A DNA stretch of 64,000 nt. It comes from an uncultured Porphyromonas sp. Lineage in GTDB: Bacteria; Bacteroidota; Bacteroidia; Bacteroidales; Porphyromonadaceae. The stretch lies in assembly GCA_905372565.1 (NCBI GenBank), contig CAJPPK010000002.1, forward strand, positions 83,676 through 147,675, in the 5' to 3' direction. Below, piece by piece: positions 1 to 7,501 of the stretch (positions within the stretch are counted from its first letter, which is position 1; every line of letters starts with the position of its first letter). The translations under genes were made by a program, and so were the position numbers. The notes beneath the pieces are model-generated. The model saw only the letters and a list, made by a program, of their open reading frames with translations. It searched no databases and was not told the origin of the DNA.

Positions 1-298
1 ACATGATATGCTCGCAGAGAATGGTATTCCTTCGACGCTCGTTTACTGGCCTACGGACGAAGGTAAGCATCCACAGGCTCTCGAGCTACTCCAGCAGAAG
101 AAGATCGATATGGTAGTGAATATCAATAAGAATCTCTCTGCAGGAGAACTGACTAATGGCTATCGTCTCCGAAGAGCAGCTATTGACCTGAATATCCCCT
201 TGCTAACGAATGCTCGTTTAGCATCAGCCTTCATCACGGCATTCTGTACCCTCCCCTTGGAAGATCTACAGATCAAGAGCTGGGCTGAGTATCGCTAG
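1..298 (+). CDS. carB: Carbamoyl-phosphate synthase large subunit, C-terminal end (partial)
   Basis: The reading frame is open from the left edge (first full codon at base 2), so this is only the last 99 residues of a protein of roughly 1,070. The segment matches the MGS-like regulatory domain that closes CarB. It has the pattern of a glycine-containing 'ENGIPSTLVYWPTDE' turn, then 'KHPQALELL', 'IDMVVNI', and the 'RRAAIDLNIPLLTNARLASAF' strand-helix pair near the C terminus. CarB makes carbamoyl phosphate from bicarbonate, ATP and glutamine-derived ammonia for pyrimidine and arginine synthesis. The MGS domain normally binds allosteric effectors. A terminator hairpin follows 23 bases after the stop. 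The catalytic ATP-grasp domains are outside the window. Confidence 0.85.
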   Translation, partial: HDMLAENGIPSTLVYWPTDEGKHPQALELLQQKKIDMVVNINKNLSAGELTNGYRLRRAAIDLNIPLLTNARLASAFITAFCTLPLEDLQIKSWAEYR

Positions 299-320
299 TC
301 ACACTTGGTCTTTTATTAGG

Positions 321-354
321 TCAGCCCCTGGTTGCTCACGCAGTCAGGGGCTGA
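321..354 (+). terminator. Hairpin after carB
   Basis: Perfect 10-bp arms, TCAGCCCCTG and CAGGGGCTGA, enclose a 14-base loop 23 bases after the carB stop. The downstream bases are only moderately T-rich (TTTGCTTGG), so termination may be incomplete. Confidence 0.7.
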
Positions 355-360
355 TTTGCT

Positions 361-541
361 TGGATCATTCTGCATCCATATATGCCCATTCTGGTTTAAT
401 AGTATTGGAAGCACTTAATCATTAGTATCGAATCTTTCGTTCGATCCTATCAAAAGGAAGTTTTGATAGAATCGAAATGGAGCTATCATTATAAACTAAC
501 TGCTTCTTCCCTATAAATACAATGAGCTATGTGCAATAAGA
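361..541. other. Intergenic spacer with a 15-bp imperfect inverted repeat
   Basis: No gene is supported here. The only structure I see is an inverted repeat at 441-455 and 461-475 (TCGATCCTATCAAAA against TTTTGATAGAATCGA, 14 of 15 paired) around a 5-base loop. It has no T-tract, so it is not an obvious terminator. It could be an operator or a small RNA fold. Confidence 0.45.
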
Positions 542-573
542 AGCCCTCAACCTCCGATCGAAGGTTGAGGGCT
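542..573. terminator. Bidirectional-type hairpin at the 3' end of the MATE gene
   Basis: Perfect 12-bp arms (AGCCCTCAACCT and AGGTTGAGGGCT) enclose an 8-base loop, 24 bases beyond the stop of the minus-strand MATE gene. The minus-strand exit is TCTTATT and the plus-strand exit is TTTACTTTT, so it could stop transcription from either side. Confidence 0.75.
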
Positions 574-596
574 TTACTTTTGATGTGAACTCCTTT

Positions 597-1964
597 TTAG
601 TAAGCGATTTTTCGGAAGCGCTGATACAGGAGTAGACCAAGTATTAGTAGACTTAGCGGGAAGGTACTCCATATAGCCGTGAGCTGAAGTCCTTCATCCT
701 CTAGACCGATACAGAAACCTAAGATATAGCATAGACATGGGGCAAAGAGCAGATGGATACAGCAGGCATAGAGTGCCATTCTTCGAACGTCTTCAAGGCC
801 ACGAAGGGCATTGCTATAGATGACTTGCAGTGCATCGGCAGGCTGATAGAGAGCCATCGGTAGAATAGCTAAGGCAGTCATCGCGAGAATATCAGGATCG
901 CTATTGAATAGGATACCGATGTGATGGCGGAAGATGATGAGACCACACATCACGACTAAAGCTACAGCCTCAGCCAAAGTAAGCCCTACGCCTACGATGC
1001 GGTGTACAGCCTGAGGATCTTTCTCTTCTTTAGCTCGGCTGACGAGAATGGTCGTGGCAGCCCCGATACCATAGTAGACCATGAAGCCAAGGTTGGTAAG
1101 CGTACATAGGATCTGGTGTACACCCAATGGAACCTCACCCAAAGGTGTGACAAAGAGGATCGCTATCGACCAAGCACCAGCTTCGACACCCGTCTGTATC
1201 CCAATGGGGAGACCCAGTAAAAAGAGTCGCCTGAAGTAGATGAATCGAGTGCGACAGCGTAGAACCACCCTTCCTATATCTCGTAGCTCTCGTTGGCCTA
1301 TCAGTACGAAGACAAAGGCTAAGAGCATATAGATGCGTGAGAAAAGAGTAGCTAGTCCAGCACCAAAGAGACCAAGCTCGGGTAGCCCTAACTTGCCGAA
1401 GATAAGAAGATAATTGCCGACAATATTCAGTATGTTGGAGGAGAGGATCACCCACATAGGGATACTGGTCTTACCGATCCCATCGAAGAATTGCTTTAAA
1501 GCTCCTGTTCCCATGAAGACTAAGAACGAGAGTAACTGTAGCAGAAAGTATGGACGAACTTGGGGTAGAAGGTGTGTCGGCAAGCGAAAGTGCTCGATGC
1601 CAAGATAGATCCCCAAGAGGGGAATCATGAGTATGAGAGTACAGCATAGATTGAGAGAGGTGCTGTGGCGAAGTAATAGACCGAGCCTTAGCTTGTCTTT
1701 CTTTGTGTAGGCTTTGGCAACTAGTGGAGTTAGCCCATAGGTAAAGCCTAGTCCTAAGACAAAGAAGAGAGCATAGATATTATTGACGAAGGAGGCTGAA
1801 GCAAGAGCATCTGTACTATAACGTCCTACCATCATCGTATCTGCGAAGATGACGGTGACGATACCGAGTTGTCCTAAAATAATCGGTGTACCTAGGCTAA
1901 GAAGCTCTAGTAGGGTAGCCTTGCGATCAGTATAGTGAGCTTGTAGTCGCTGTAAAGGAGACAT
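597..1964 (-). CDS. MATE family efflux transporter
   Basis: 455 residues, the usual length for MATE transporters with twelve membrane spans in two six-helix bundles. The N-terminal segment 'GTPIILGQLGIVTVIFADTMMVG' at about residues 26-48 is the typical first-helix signature, and long hydrophobic stretches recur to the C terminus. Members export cationic drugs or metabolites in exchange for sodium or protons across the inner membrane. The substrate cannot be read from sequence. A Bacteroidetes -7 element (TATCTTTG on the minus strand) lies at 2011-2018, about 47 bases before the start codon, so the gene probably has its own promoter. A hairpin follows the stop. Confidence 0.9.
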   Translation of the reverse strand: MSPLQRLQAHYTDRKATLLELLSLGTPIILGQLGIVTVIFADTMMVGRYSTDALASASFVNNIYALFFVLGLGFTYGLTPLVAKAYTKKDKLRLGLLLRHSTSLNLCCTLILMIPLLGIYLGIEHFRLPTHLLPQVRPYFLLQLLSFLVFMGTGALKQFFDGIGKTSIPMWVILSSNILNIVGNYLLIFGKLGLPELGLFGAGLATLFSRIYMLLAFVFVLIGQRELRDIGRVVLRCRTRFIYFRRLFLLGLPIGIQTGVEAGAWSIAILFVTPLGEVPLGVHQILCTLTNLGFMVYYGIGAATTILVSRAKEEKDPQAVHRIVGVGLTLAEAVALVVMCGLIIFRHHIGILFNSDPDILAMTALAILPMALYQPADALQVIYSNALRGLEDVRRMALYACCIHLLFAPCLCYILGFCIGLEDEGLQLTAIWSTFPLSLLILGLLLYQRFRKIAY

Positions 1965-2010
1965 ACTATATAGGGAAGAGATAGAGAATACCCAGCTGTA
2001 GAAGGGCGAA

Positions 2011-2018
2011 CAAAGATA
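2011..2018 (-). promoter_or_regulatory. Putative -7 element upstream of the MATE gene
   Basis: TATCTTTG on the minus strand fits the Bacteroidetes TAnnTTTG box. I found no convincing -33 TTG at 19-21 bp, so this rests on the -7 box alone. Confidence 0.45.
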
Positions 2019-2088
2019 CGATGACGAAGTGACTTATCTCCCTTGATCTTCTCTCTAGATGAGGAACATTGATCATTGGGGAGATCAA

Positions 2089-2123
2089 AAGAGCTTACCA
2101 ATCTTATGGATCAGTAAGCTCTT
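2089..2123 (-). terminator. Hairpin downstream of folB
   Basis: The 10-bp arms AAGAGCTTAC and GTAAGCTCTT lie just past the folB stop. On the minus strand they are followed by TTTTGATC, a short T-run suited to intrinsic termination. Confidence 0.75.
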
Positions 2124-2153
2124 TGTGCGATGTGCTGTCTTGTCTTTGTCGGC

Positions 2154-2528
2154 TTACTTGTGACGAGAAGCCTCGAGGGTAAAGGAAGAGGAGCGTAGCT
2201 CGCCAGGGAAAGGAGGATTATCTTTCTTCAGACTGATGATCATACGATCTATTTGGGCAAAGGAGGCGAAGAGACGTCTCGCGATTCGTCCGACGACATG
2301 CTCCAAGAGCTTCGATGGTAGAGCCATCTCCTCCTGAATGACTGTATAGAGGTCGGTATAGCTTAGGGTATCCTCAAGTGCATCTGTGGTTAAGCTCTTG
2401 GAGACATCCGCCCAGACTTCAATCTCGACAGTAAAGTAATTCCCGACCTGTCGTTCCTGAGGGAGGACGCCATGATAGGCATAGAAGCGCATAGCTTGTA
2501 GCCCGATGTGCATAGCTTCGATGTGCAT
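2154..2528 (-). CDS. folB: Dihydroneopterin aldolase
   Basis: 124 residues, the normal FolB length. FolB cleaves 7,8-dihydroneopterin to 6-hydroxymethyl-dihydropterin and glycolaldehyde in folate synthesis. The signature 'FYAYHGVLPQERQVGN' at residues 15-30 carries the glutamate that binds the pterin. The 'LSYTDLY' segment and the 'SLKKDNPPF' segment, which supplies the catalytic lysine, follow in the expected order. A second ATG five codons in (MHIGLQ) is an alternative start. The gene is the last of a minus-strand run with a cation transporter 28 bases upstream, and it ends at a T-rich hairpin. Confidence 0.9.
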   Translation of the reverse strand: MHIEAMHIGLQAMRFYAYHGVLPQERQVGNYFTVEIEVWADVSKSLTTDALEDTLSYTDLYTVIQEEMALPSKLLEHVVGRIARRLFASFAQIDRMIISLKKDNPPFPGELRSSSFTLEASRHK

Positions 2529-2556
2529 GATCGTTTGATGTTATACCAATTTTTCG

Positions 2557-3462
2557 CTAGAGTGTAGGCTCTACGTGAATAGTGATATAGGTATGATCTC
2601 CGTATCGTTCTCTCAACGTCTGCTCAATGGCAAGGGTAATATCGTGTCCAGAAGTCACAGAGATCGCTCCATCCACTAGGATACATAGCTCGATAGCGTA
2701 GCATCGACCGATACTTCGTGTACGTAGCTGATGGATGCCTTGGACGCAAGGAGTGTTTAGGACTTGAGCTTCGATTTCAGCTTCTACTTCGGGTGGCAGT
2801 CTCTTTTCAGTAAGTTCATTGAATGCTGGGAGTAGGATGATCCAGCCCATCCGTAGGATGAAGAAGCTAACGATGAAGGCTGTGAGGGGCTCAAGGAAGA
2901 GCCCTCGCTCCCCGAGGAGAAAGGTGCCAGAAAGCCCGATGATGACGGCCAGAAGCGTCAGTGTGTCGCTCCGATGATCGAGAACTTTAGCTCGGAGTGC
3001 TGAGCTCTTTAGTTGGGTTGCCCAGTGCTGTGTGTACTGATGAAGCAGTAGCTTGATAAGTAGGGCTAAGAGGGAAACTAAGAGTGCTAGGTAGCTAGGA
3101 GAGGCTAGTTCTAGTTCGCCTCGTAGATTAGCTAGCACTTTCTCAAGACTTCGATAGCCGAGCACAGTGCCGATGCTCACCATGACTAGAGCCATGACGA
3201 CAGAGGCTAGGGTCTCGAACTTGCCATGGCCATAATGATGGTCCTCATCCTGGGGTTTGCCAGAAATACGGATGAAGATGAGTGCAATGAGATCTGTCGT
3301 AAAGTCGGAGAGGGAATTGATAGCCTCTGCGATCAATGCACTACTATGTCCCCAAATCCCGACAAGGAGCTTGATGATGATGAGGAAGGCATTAGCTAGG
3401 CTCCCTAGTGCAGTGACTCGGAGGATCTTCTCTGTACGCTGTGAATAATCCTGTTGTATCAT
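2557..3462 (-). CDS. Cation diffusion facilitator family transporter
   Basis: 301 residues, typical for the CDF family. These are dimeric inner-membrane exporters of zinc, iron, cobalt or manganese driven by proton exchange. The motif 'SSALIAEAINSLSDFTTD' (residues about 40-57) marks the second helix, and 'LDHRSDTLT' carries the HxxxD metal pair of helix five. 'HHYGHGKFETLASV' is the usual cytoplasmic loop. About 80 residues after the last helix form the soluble metal-sensing domain. The gene overlaps hemG upstream by four bases (ATGA), which implies translational coupling. The metal is not predictable with confidence. Confidence 0.9.
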   Translation of the reverse strand: MIQQDYSQRTEKILRVTALGSLANAFLIIIKLLVGIWGHSSALIAEAINSLSDFTTDLIALIFIRISGKPQDEDHHYGHGKFETLASVVMALVMVSIGTVLGYRSLEKVLANLRGELELASPSYLALLVSLLALLIKLLLHQYTQHWATQLKSSALRAKVLDHRSDTLTLLAVIIGLSGTFLLGERGLFLEPLTAFIVSFFILRMGWIILLPAFNELTEKRLPPEVEAEIEAQVLNTPCVQGIHQLRTRSIGRCYAIELCILVDGAISVTSGHDITLAIEQTLRERYGDHTYITIHVEPTL

Positions 3463-4862
3463 CGTTTGGTCGCTATCGTACGAGCTAGGCGGTACGCCTG
3501 CTTGATACGATCAGGGATACCGATTCCTTCGGAGATAGCACCTCCAAGATATAAGCCAGGGAAGGTTTCCTCCAGCTCTTTGATGCGAGCAAACCGAGCT
3601 CCTGAAGAGGCTTCGTACTGCGGAATAGCATGTCTATGCCGATAGATACGATGTATAGTGGGAGCTACAGAGAGTCCCAAAATACGCTGGAGCCGCTCCT
3701 TGACAAGAGAAAGAATATCCTCATCAGACCAGTCGATGAGTTCGGGAGAACGCATACCGCCTAAGAAGATAGAGAGGAGTGATGATCCCTGTGGCGCTCT
3801 ATCGGGGAAGCAAGCTGAGGGATGTAGAATACCCAAGACATAGGGATCTTCGTGGGAGGGGATAAGCCCACCAAAGGCATGAAACTGAGGGATCTCTTGA
3901 TCTACTCCCCAGACAACTTGCACTATGGGGGCATAGCGAAGGGAAAGAATAGGAGCTAGATCCTCATCTATGGAGAGAGAGGGTAGGAGCGATGGTAGAG
4001 CAGGAGCAGGCACAGTCGTCACGACCTGATGTGTAAAGAGTTTCTGCTTGATCCCATGCTGTACAAAGTTGATCTGAAAGCCCTCTGTCTGCAGAGGTGT
4101 GATTTCGGCTTGATGAGCGGATAGGTAGAGCTGATCTTGTGTTAGATCTTGGGCTAGCGTATGGATCAGCGAAGAAAGTCCACCTCGTGTCGAGAAGATC
4201 TCCTTTGTTACACTTTGAGTATCGGTATCTTTCGGAGTTCTTGCTTTGGCGATAGCACCGCGGATGAAGCTCCCATGTTCCTGTTCCAGCAGATAGAGCT
4301 TAGGTAGTGCATACTTAGTCACTAACTTATCTGGATCTCCTGCATAAATTCCACCGATGAAGGGATCGATAGCATAGTCTAAGAAACTTCGACCCATACG
4401 ACGCTTCACCAGAGATGCGATTGTTTCTTCAGGATGAGAGCCTCGCTTTCGTAGGGGTTCTCCTAGTAGGCGTAGCTTATCACGAAGAGTAAAGAGTGGA
4501 GTGGAGATTGCAGAGGCTAAGCTATAAGGGAGAGGGAAGAAACGCTGTGTACCTTGCTGTGTTTTTAGGATTAAACGTCGCTTAGCTTTAGAAGAAGCGA
4601 TCTGTGTCAGCTGAGGAAAATGAGCGAGGAGCTTAGCGACCTCTGGGGTGCTGATAAGTCCTGTATTAGGACCTTGCTCAAAGGTAAATCCAGCCTCTTG
4701 TTCTGTGTGGATGACACCTCCTAGGCGAGCTTCTCTCTCGACTAATGCAACTCGAAGTCCTGAATCTCGAAGAGCATAGGCAGTAGCTAGTCCCGTGAGA
4801 CCTGCCCCAATGATGACTACGTCATAGTCATACGAGTGATCTATCATATGATTCTCTCTCAT
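3459..4862 (-). CDS. hemG: Protoporphyrinogen oxidase (oxygen-dependent type)
   Basis: 467 residues. The FAD-binding start 'VVIIGAGLTGLATAYALRDSG' type fold begins near residue 14, followed by 'EREARLGGVIHTE' and 'FEQGPNTG', all diagnostic of flavin-dependent PPO (called HemY or HemG). The C terminus has the second flavin contact 'GLYLGGAISEGIGIPD'. The enzyme oxidises protoporphyrinogen IX to protoporphyrin IX in late heme synthesis. The start used here overlaps the recN stop by four bases (ATGA). An in-frame ATG five codons later (MIDHSYDYD) is possible. The gene sits in a coupled chain recN-hemG-CDF. No other heme gene is in the window. Confidence 0.88.
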   Translation of the reverse strand: MRENHMIDHSYDYDVVIIGAGLTGLATAYALRDSGLRVALVEREARLGGVIHTEQEAGFTFEQGPNTGLISTPEVAKLLAHFPQLTQIASSKAKRRLILKTQQGTQRFFPLPYSLASAISTPLFTLRDKLRLLGEPLRKRGSHPEETIASLVKRRMGRSFLDYAIDPFIGGIYAGDPDKLVTKYALPKLYLLEQEHGSFIRGAIAKARTPKDTDTQSVTKEIFSTRGGLSSLIHTLAQDLTQDQLYLSAHQAEITPLQTEGFQINFVQHGIKQKLFTHQVVTTVPAPALPSLLPSLSIDEDLAPILSLRYAPIVQVVWGVDQEIPQFHAFGGLIPSHEDPYVLGILHPSACFPDRAPQGSSLLSIFLGGMRSPELIDWSDEDILSLVKERLQRILGLSVAPTIHRIYRHRHAIPQYEASSGARFARIKELEETFPGLYLGGAISEGIGIPDRIKQAYRLARTIATKR

Positions 4863-6526
4863 CGTCGAGCTGTCTCTAAGAGTGACTGTGCTGCCGCTCG
4901 CGTCACCTCAGTGAGGTTTGATCCACTCTGCATACGAGCGATCTCATCGATGCGCTCAGATACAGTGAGACGACGGATATGGCTACGAGTGCTATCACTA
5001 TCGTGCTCCTTATAGATGTAGAAGTGATCTTCCCCTGCCGCTGCGATCTGAGGCAGATGAGTCACTGCCATGACTTGCATACTCTGACCTATGCGTCGAA
5101 GAATTGAAGCGATGCGTTCAGCAGTCTCTCCCGAGACTCCCGTATCGATCTCATCAAAGATGATCGTGGGTAGACTACGTCGGTCAGCAATCAATGCTTT
5201 CAAGGAAAGCATAAGTCGAGAGATCTCTCCTCCAGAAGCAATGTCAGCGACAGGTTCAGGCGAGATCTCCTTATTGGCAGAAAAGAGGAACGTGACATGA
5301 TCTAGCCCCGTGTGTGAAGGGTTTCCTAGAGCTTCAAACTTGATTATGAATCGCACATGAGGCATCCCTAGCTCTTGAAGAGCCTTGATAAGCTCAGTCT
5401 CAATGCTTGTAGCTGCTACTTGCCGTGTCTTACGTAGTTGTTCTCCCTGATCCAATACCTGTTGCATCGCCTTCTCCTTCTCCAGAGCTAGGTGCTCAAG
5501 CTCGTCATCCATAGAGTTGAGACGAAGGAGACGATCCGATAACTCTTCTCTCAGAGTAATTAGTTCGCTACAGCTAGAGAAACCATGCTTATGTAGCAGA
5601 CCTCGCAAGAGGTCTAGTCGTGCTTCGATCCGAGCGAGTCGCTTAGGACTAAAGCTAATGTGCTCAGCTTCGTCACTGAGTGTCGAGGTGAGATCTTGGA
5701 GCTCGATACGTAGACTTTGCATACGTTCGATCCATTCCTCGGCATTTCCATGGTAGGAGCGTATTCCCTCGATGGCACGTAGTGCATAGCAGACACTTTG
5801 TAGAGCTCCACGTTCGTCATCTTCGAGGGCAGAGCTCGCTTGCTGGAGTTCTTCTCGTACCTCTTGCGCATGGGAGAGCTGTAGCTCTTCTTCTTCAAGG
5901 GATTCAAGCTCTCCTTCTTCAAGTCCTGCTTCTTCAAGTTGGTCGAATTGGAACTGCAGATAGTCTTGCTCTTTGCGGAGCTGATCGGCTTGTTCTTGTG
6001 CTTGGCGATAGTCACGTTCAGCATTTCGATAGGCTTCGAAGGAGGCTTGATAGTTCTGGATGAGCTTTTTGTTTCCCGCATACAGATCCAAGACAGAGAG
6101 CTGAAATTGTGCATCCCCTAGCAGGAGGTTCTTATGCTGAGAGTGAATGTCGATGAGGTACTCGCTTAGTCGTTTCAGCAGCTGGAGCGAGGCTGGGGTG
6201 TCATTTACGAATGCTCGGCTTTTCCCCTTTGATGTGATCTCTCGGCGGATAATACACTCTTCTTGGTCTGGATCGATGTCCTCTTCCTCTAGCATGACAC
6301 TAACGGCTTCGTCTAGCTGCGTAAAGTGTGCTTCGATGATACATTTATCAGCCCCAGGTCTCAATGTGTTGCTATCTGCACGCCAGCCCATCAATAGACC
6401 GATGGCACCTAAGATGATACTCTTACCAGCACCTGTTTCTCCTGTAATGACAGAGAAGCGAGGACTGAATTCGATGACAAGCTCATCAATGAGAACGAAG
6501 TTTCGGATACTAAGTCGCTGAAGCAT
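4859..6526 (-). CDS. recN: DNA repair protein RecN
   Basis: 555 residues, full RecN length. RecN is an SMC-like ATPase that acts early at double-strand breaks. The Walker A 'GETGAGKSII' lies at about residues 29-38, and a long central coiled coil rich in E, Q, L and R spans about 150-370. The ABC signature 'ASGGEISRLMLSLK' and Walker B 'PTIIFDEIDTG' follow at about 430-475, with 'MAVTHLPQIAA' near the end. It follows the DUF4835 gene after 45 bases, in a recN neighbourhood with coaBC that I recall from other Bacteroidetes. A 20-bp tandem duplication lies in the gap just upstream. Confidence 0.95.
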   Translation of the reverse strand: MLQRLSIRNFVLIDELVIEFSPRFSVITGETGAGKSIILGAIGLLMGWRADSNTLRPGADKCIIEAHFTQLDEAVSVMLEEEDIDPDQEECIIRREITSKGKSRAFVNDTPASLQLLKRLSEYLIDIHSQHKNLLLGDAQFQLSVLDLYAGNKKLIQNYQASFEAYRNAERDYRQAQEQADQLRKEQDYLQFQFDQLEEAGLEEGELESLEEEELQLSHAQEVREELQQASSALEDDERGALQSVCYALRAIEGIRSYHGNAEEWIERMQSLRIELQDLTSTLSDEAEHISFSPKRLARIEARLDLLRGLLHKHGFSSCSELITLREELSDRLLRLNSMDDELEHLALEKEKAMQQVLDQGEQLRKTRQVAATSIETELIKALQELGMPHVRFIIKFEALGNPSHTGLDHVTFLFSANKEISPEPVADIASGGEISRLMLSLKALIADRRSLPTIIFDEIDTGVSGETAERIASILRRIGQSMQVMAVTHLPQIAAAGEDHFYIYKEHDSDSTRSHIRRLTVSERIDEIARMQSGSNLTEVTRAAAQSLLETARR

Positions 6527-6534
6527 CTGTGAGG

Positions 6535-6574
6535 AAAGATTGAGATATATATTAAAAGATTGAGATATATATTA
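6535..6574. repeat. Perfect 20-bp tandem duplication at the DUF4835 stop codon
   Basis: AAAGATTGAGATATATATTA occurs twice head to tail (6535-6554 and 6555-6574) without a mismatch. The rightmost TTA is the stop codon of the minus-strand DUF4835 gene, and the duplication fills nearly the whole recN-DUF4835 gap. Confidence 0.9.
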
Positions 6575-7483
6575 CTGGAGTGACTGCAATGGGGCATGTG
6601 TTCCAGGGAATAGCTCCTGAAGCAAACTATGAAGATGAGCTTTCTCTTCGGATGATGTACCCTTGAAAAGAGAAATCATTTCACTGAGTTTAGTCTCTCG
6701 TAGCATGGTATACCAAGGTTGTCCATGCTTATGAGCGTCCTTTCTGCTCCAAGAGGTGATAGCATCCATGATCTGGGCTCGAGCCTCCTGAGGAGCATCT
6801 GCTAGCTGATCTAATCCAAGACGGTGGTACTGATACCAAGCCTGGCGGGAGGAGCCTCCCTCTGCTTGAGTATAGTTTGCCAGGAGTGCAAGACGCTCGC
6901 TACCTTTCCCCAGTGCTTCCCAGCCTAGCCAGTCAGCATGAGCTCTACCGACATCGGCTAACTCATGTAGTTGATCTATGAGTTGATCACCCCCATGAGG
7001 AGAGAAGCTATCTAGGTCATTCACCAAGATAAGATACACATAGTAGGAGAGAAGTAGTACAAGAGGGTGATCGGTGTCTCGACCTTGGAAGATCAAAGGC
7101 TCACCAGGACGATAACTAAAGCTTAGCTGAGGATCTTTCCAAAGAAAGGTCGTCGTCTTATAATCACTATGATAGACAGGACGACGAGCGTTAATGATGA
7201 GATCGCCTTTCCATTCACCTTGCTCATTCAATCCATGAATATGGAGATTAAATCGAGCTTCGATGCGCTCTTGCTCCGTGTAGCTTAGAGGAGTGAAGGA
7301 GGTCTTATTAAGTAGCTCTCGTAGCTGGATCTCTAGTGAAGACACTAAGGACCGATCGAAAGCAGTCCCTAGTTCGTCGGTACGTACTTCCACCTCAACT
7401 CGTAATTCCTGAGCCTGACTTGTATAAGAAAAGAGCCCAAGAAGGAGAAGCCCACAGCAGTAGGTACGATAACCTCCAAGCAT
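6572..7483 (-). CDS. DUF4835 family secreted or periplasmic protein
   Basis: 303 residues with a signal peptide (hydrophobic 'CCGLLLLGLFSYTSQAQ', cleavage likely after AQA or AQ near residue 25). The rest matches DUF4835 as I know it: an extended start 'ELRVEVEVRTDEL', a basic region predicted to be beta-rich, 'NDLDSFSPHGG', and a helical tail ending 'LFPGTHAPLQSLQ'. Function is unknown. In Bacteroidetes it is commonly found next to coaBC and recN, as here. The start is 18 bases after the coaBC stop, so it is probably co-transcribed with coaBC. Confidence 0.8.
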   Translation of the reverse strand: MLGGYRTYCCGLLLLGLFSYTSQAQELRVEVEVRTDELGTAFDRSLVSSLEIQLRELLNKTSFTPLSYTEQERIEARFNLHIHGLNEQGEWKGDLIINARRPVYHSDYKTTTFLWKDPQLSFSYRPGEPLIFQGRDTDHPLVLLLSYYVYLILVNDLDSFSPHGGDQLIDQLHELADVGRAHADWLGWEALGKGSERLALLANYTQAEGGSSRQAWYQYHRLGLDQLADAPQEARAQIMDAITSWSRKDAHKHGQPWYTMLRETKLSEMISLFKGTSSEEKAHLHSLLQELFPGTHAPLQSLQ

Positions 7484-7501
7484 ACTGATTGAGGTAGCTT
7501 G

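Noticed and set aside
5614..6114. 166-codon minus-strand frame inside recN
   Set aside because: It is a different frame of recN on the same strand with a biased K/S-rich translation. RecN is certain across the region.
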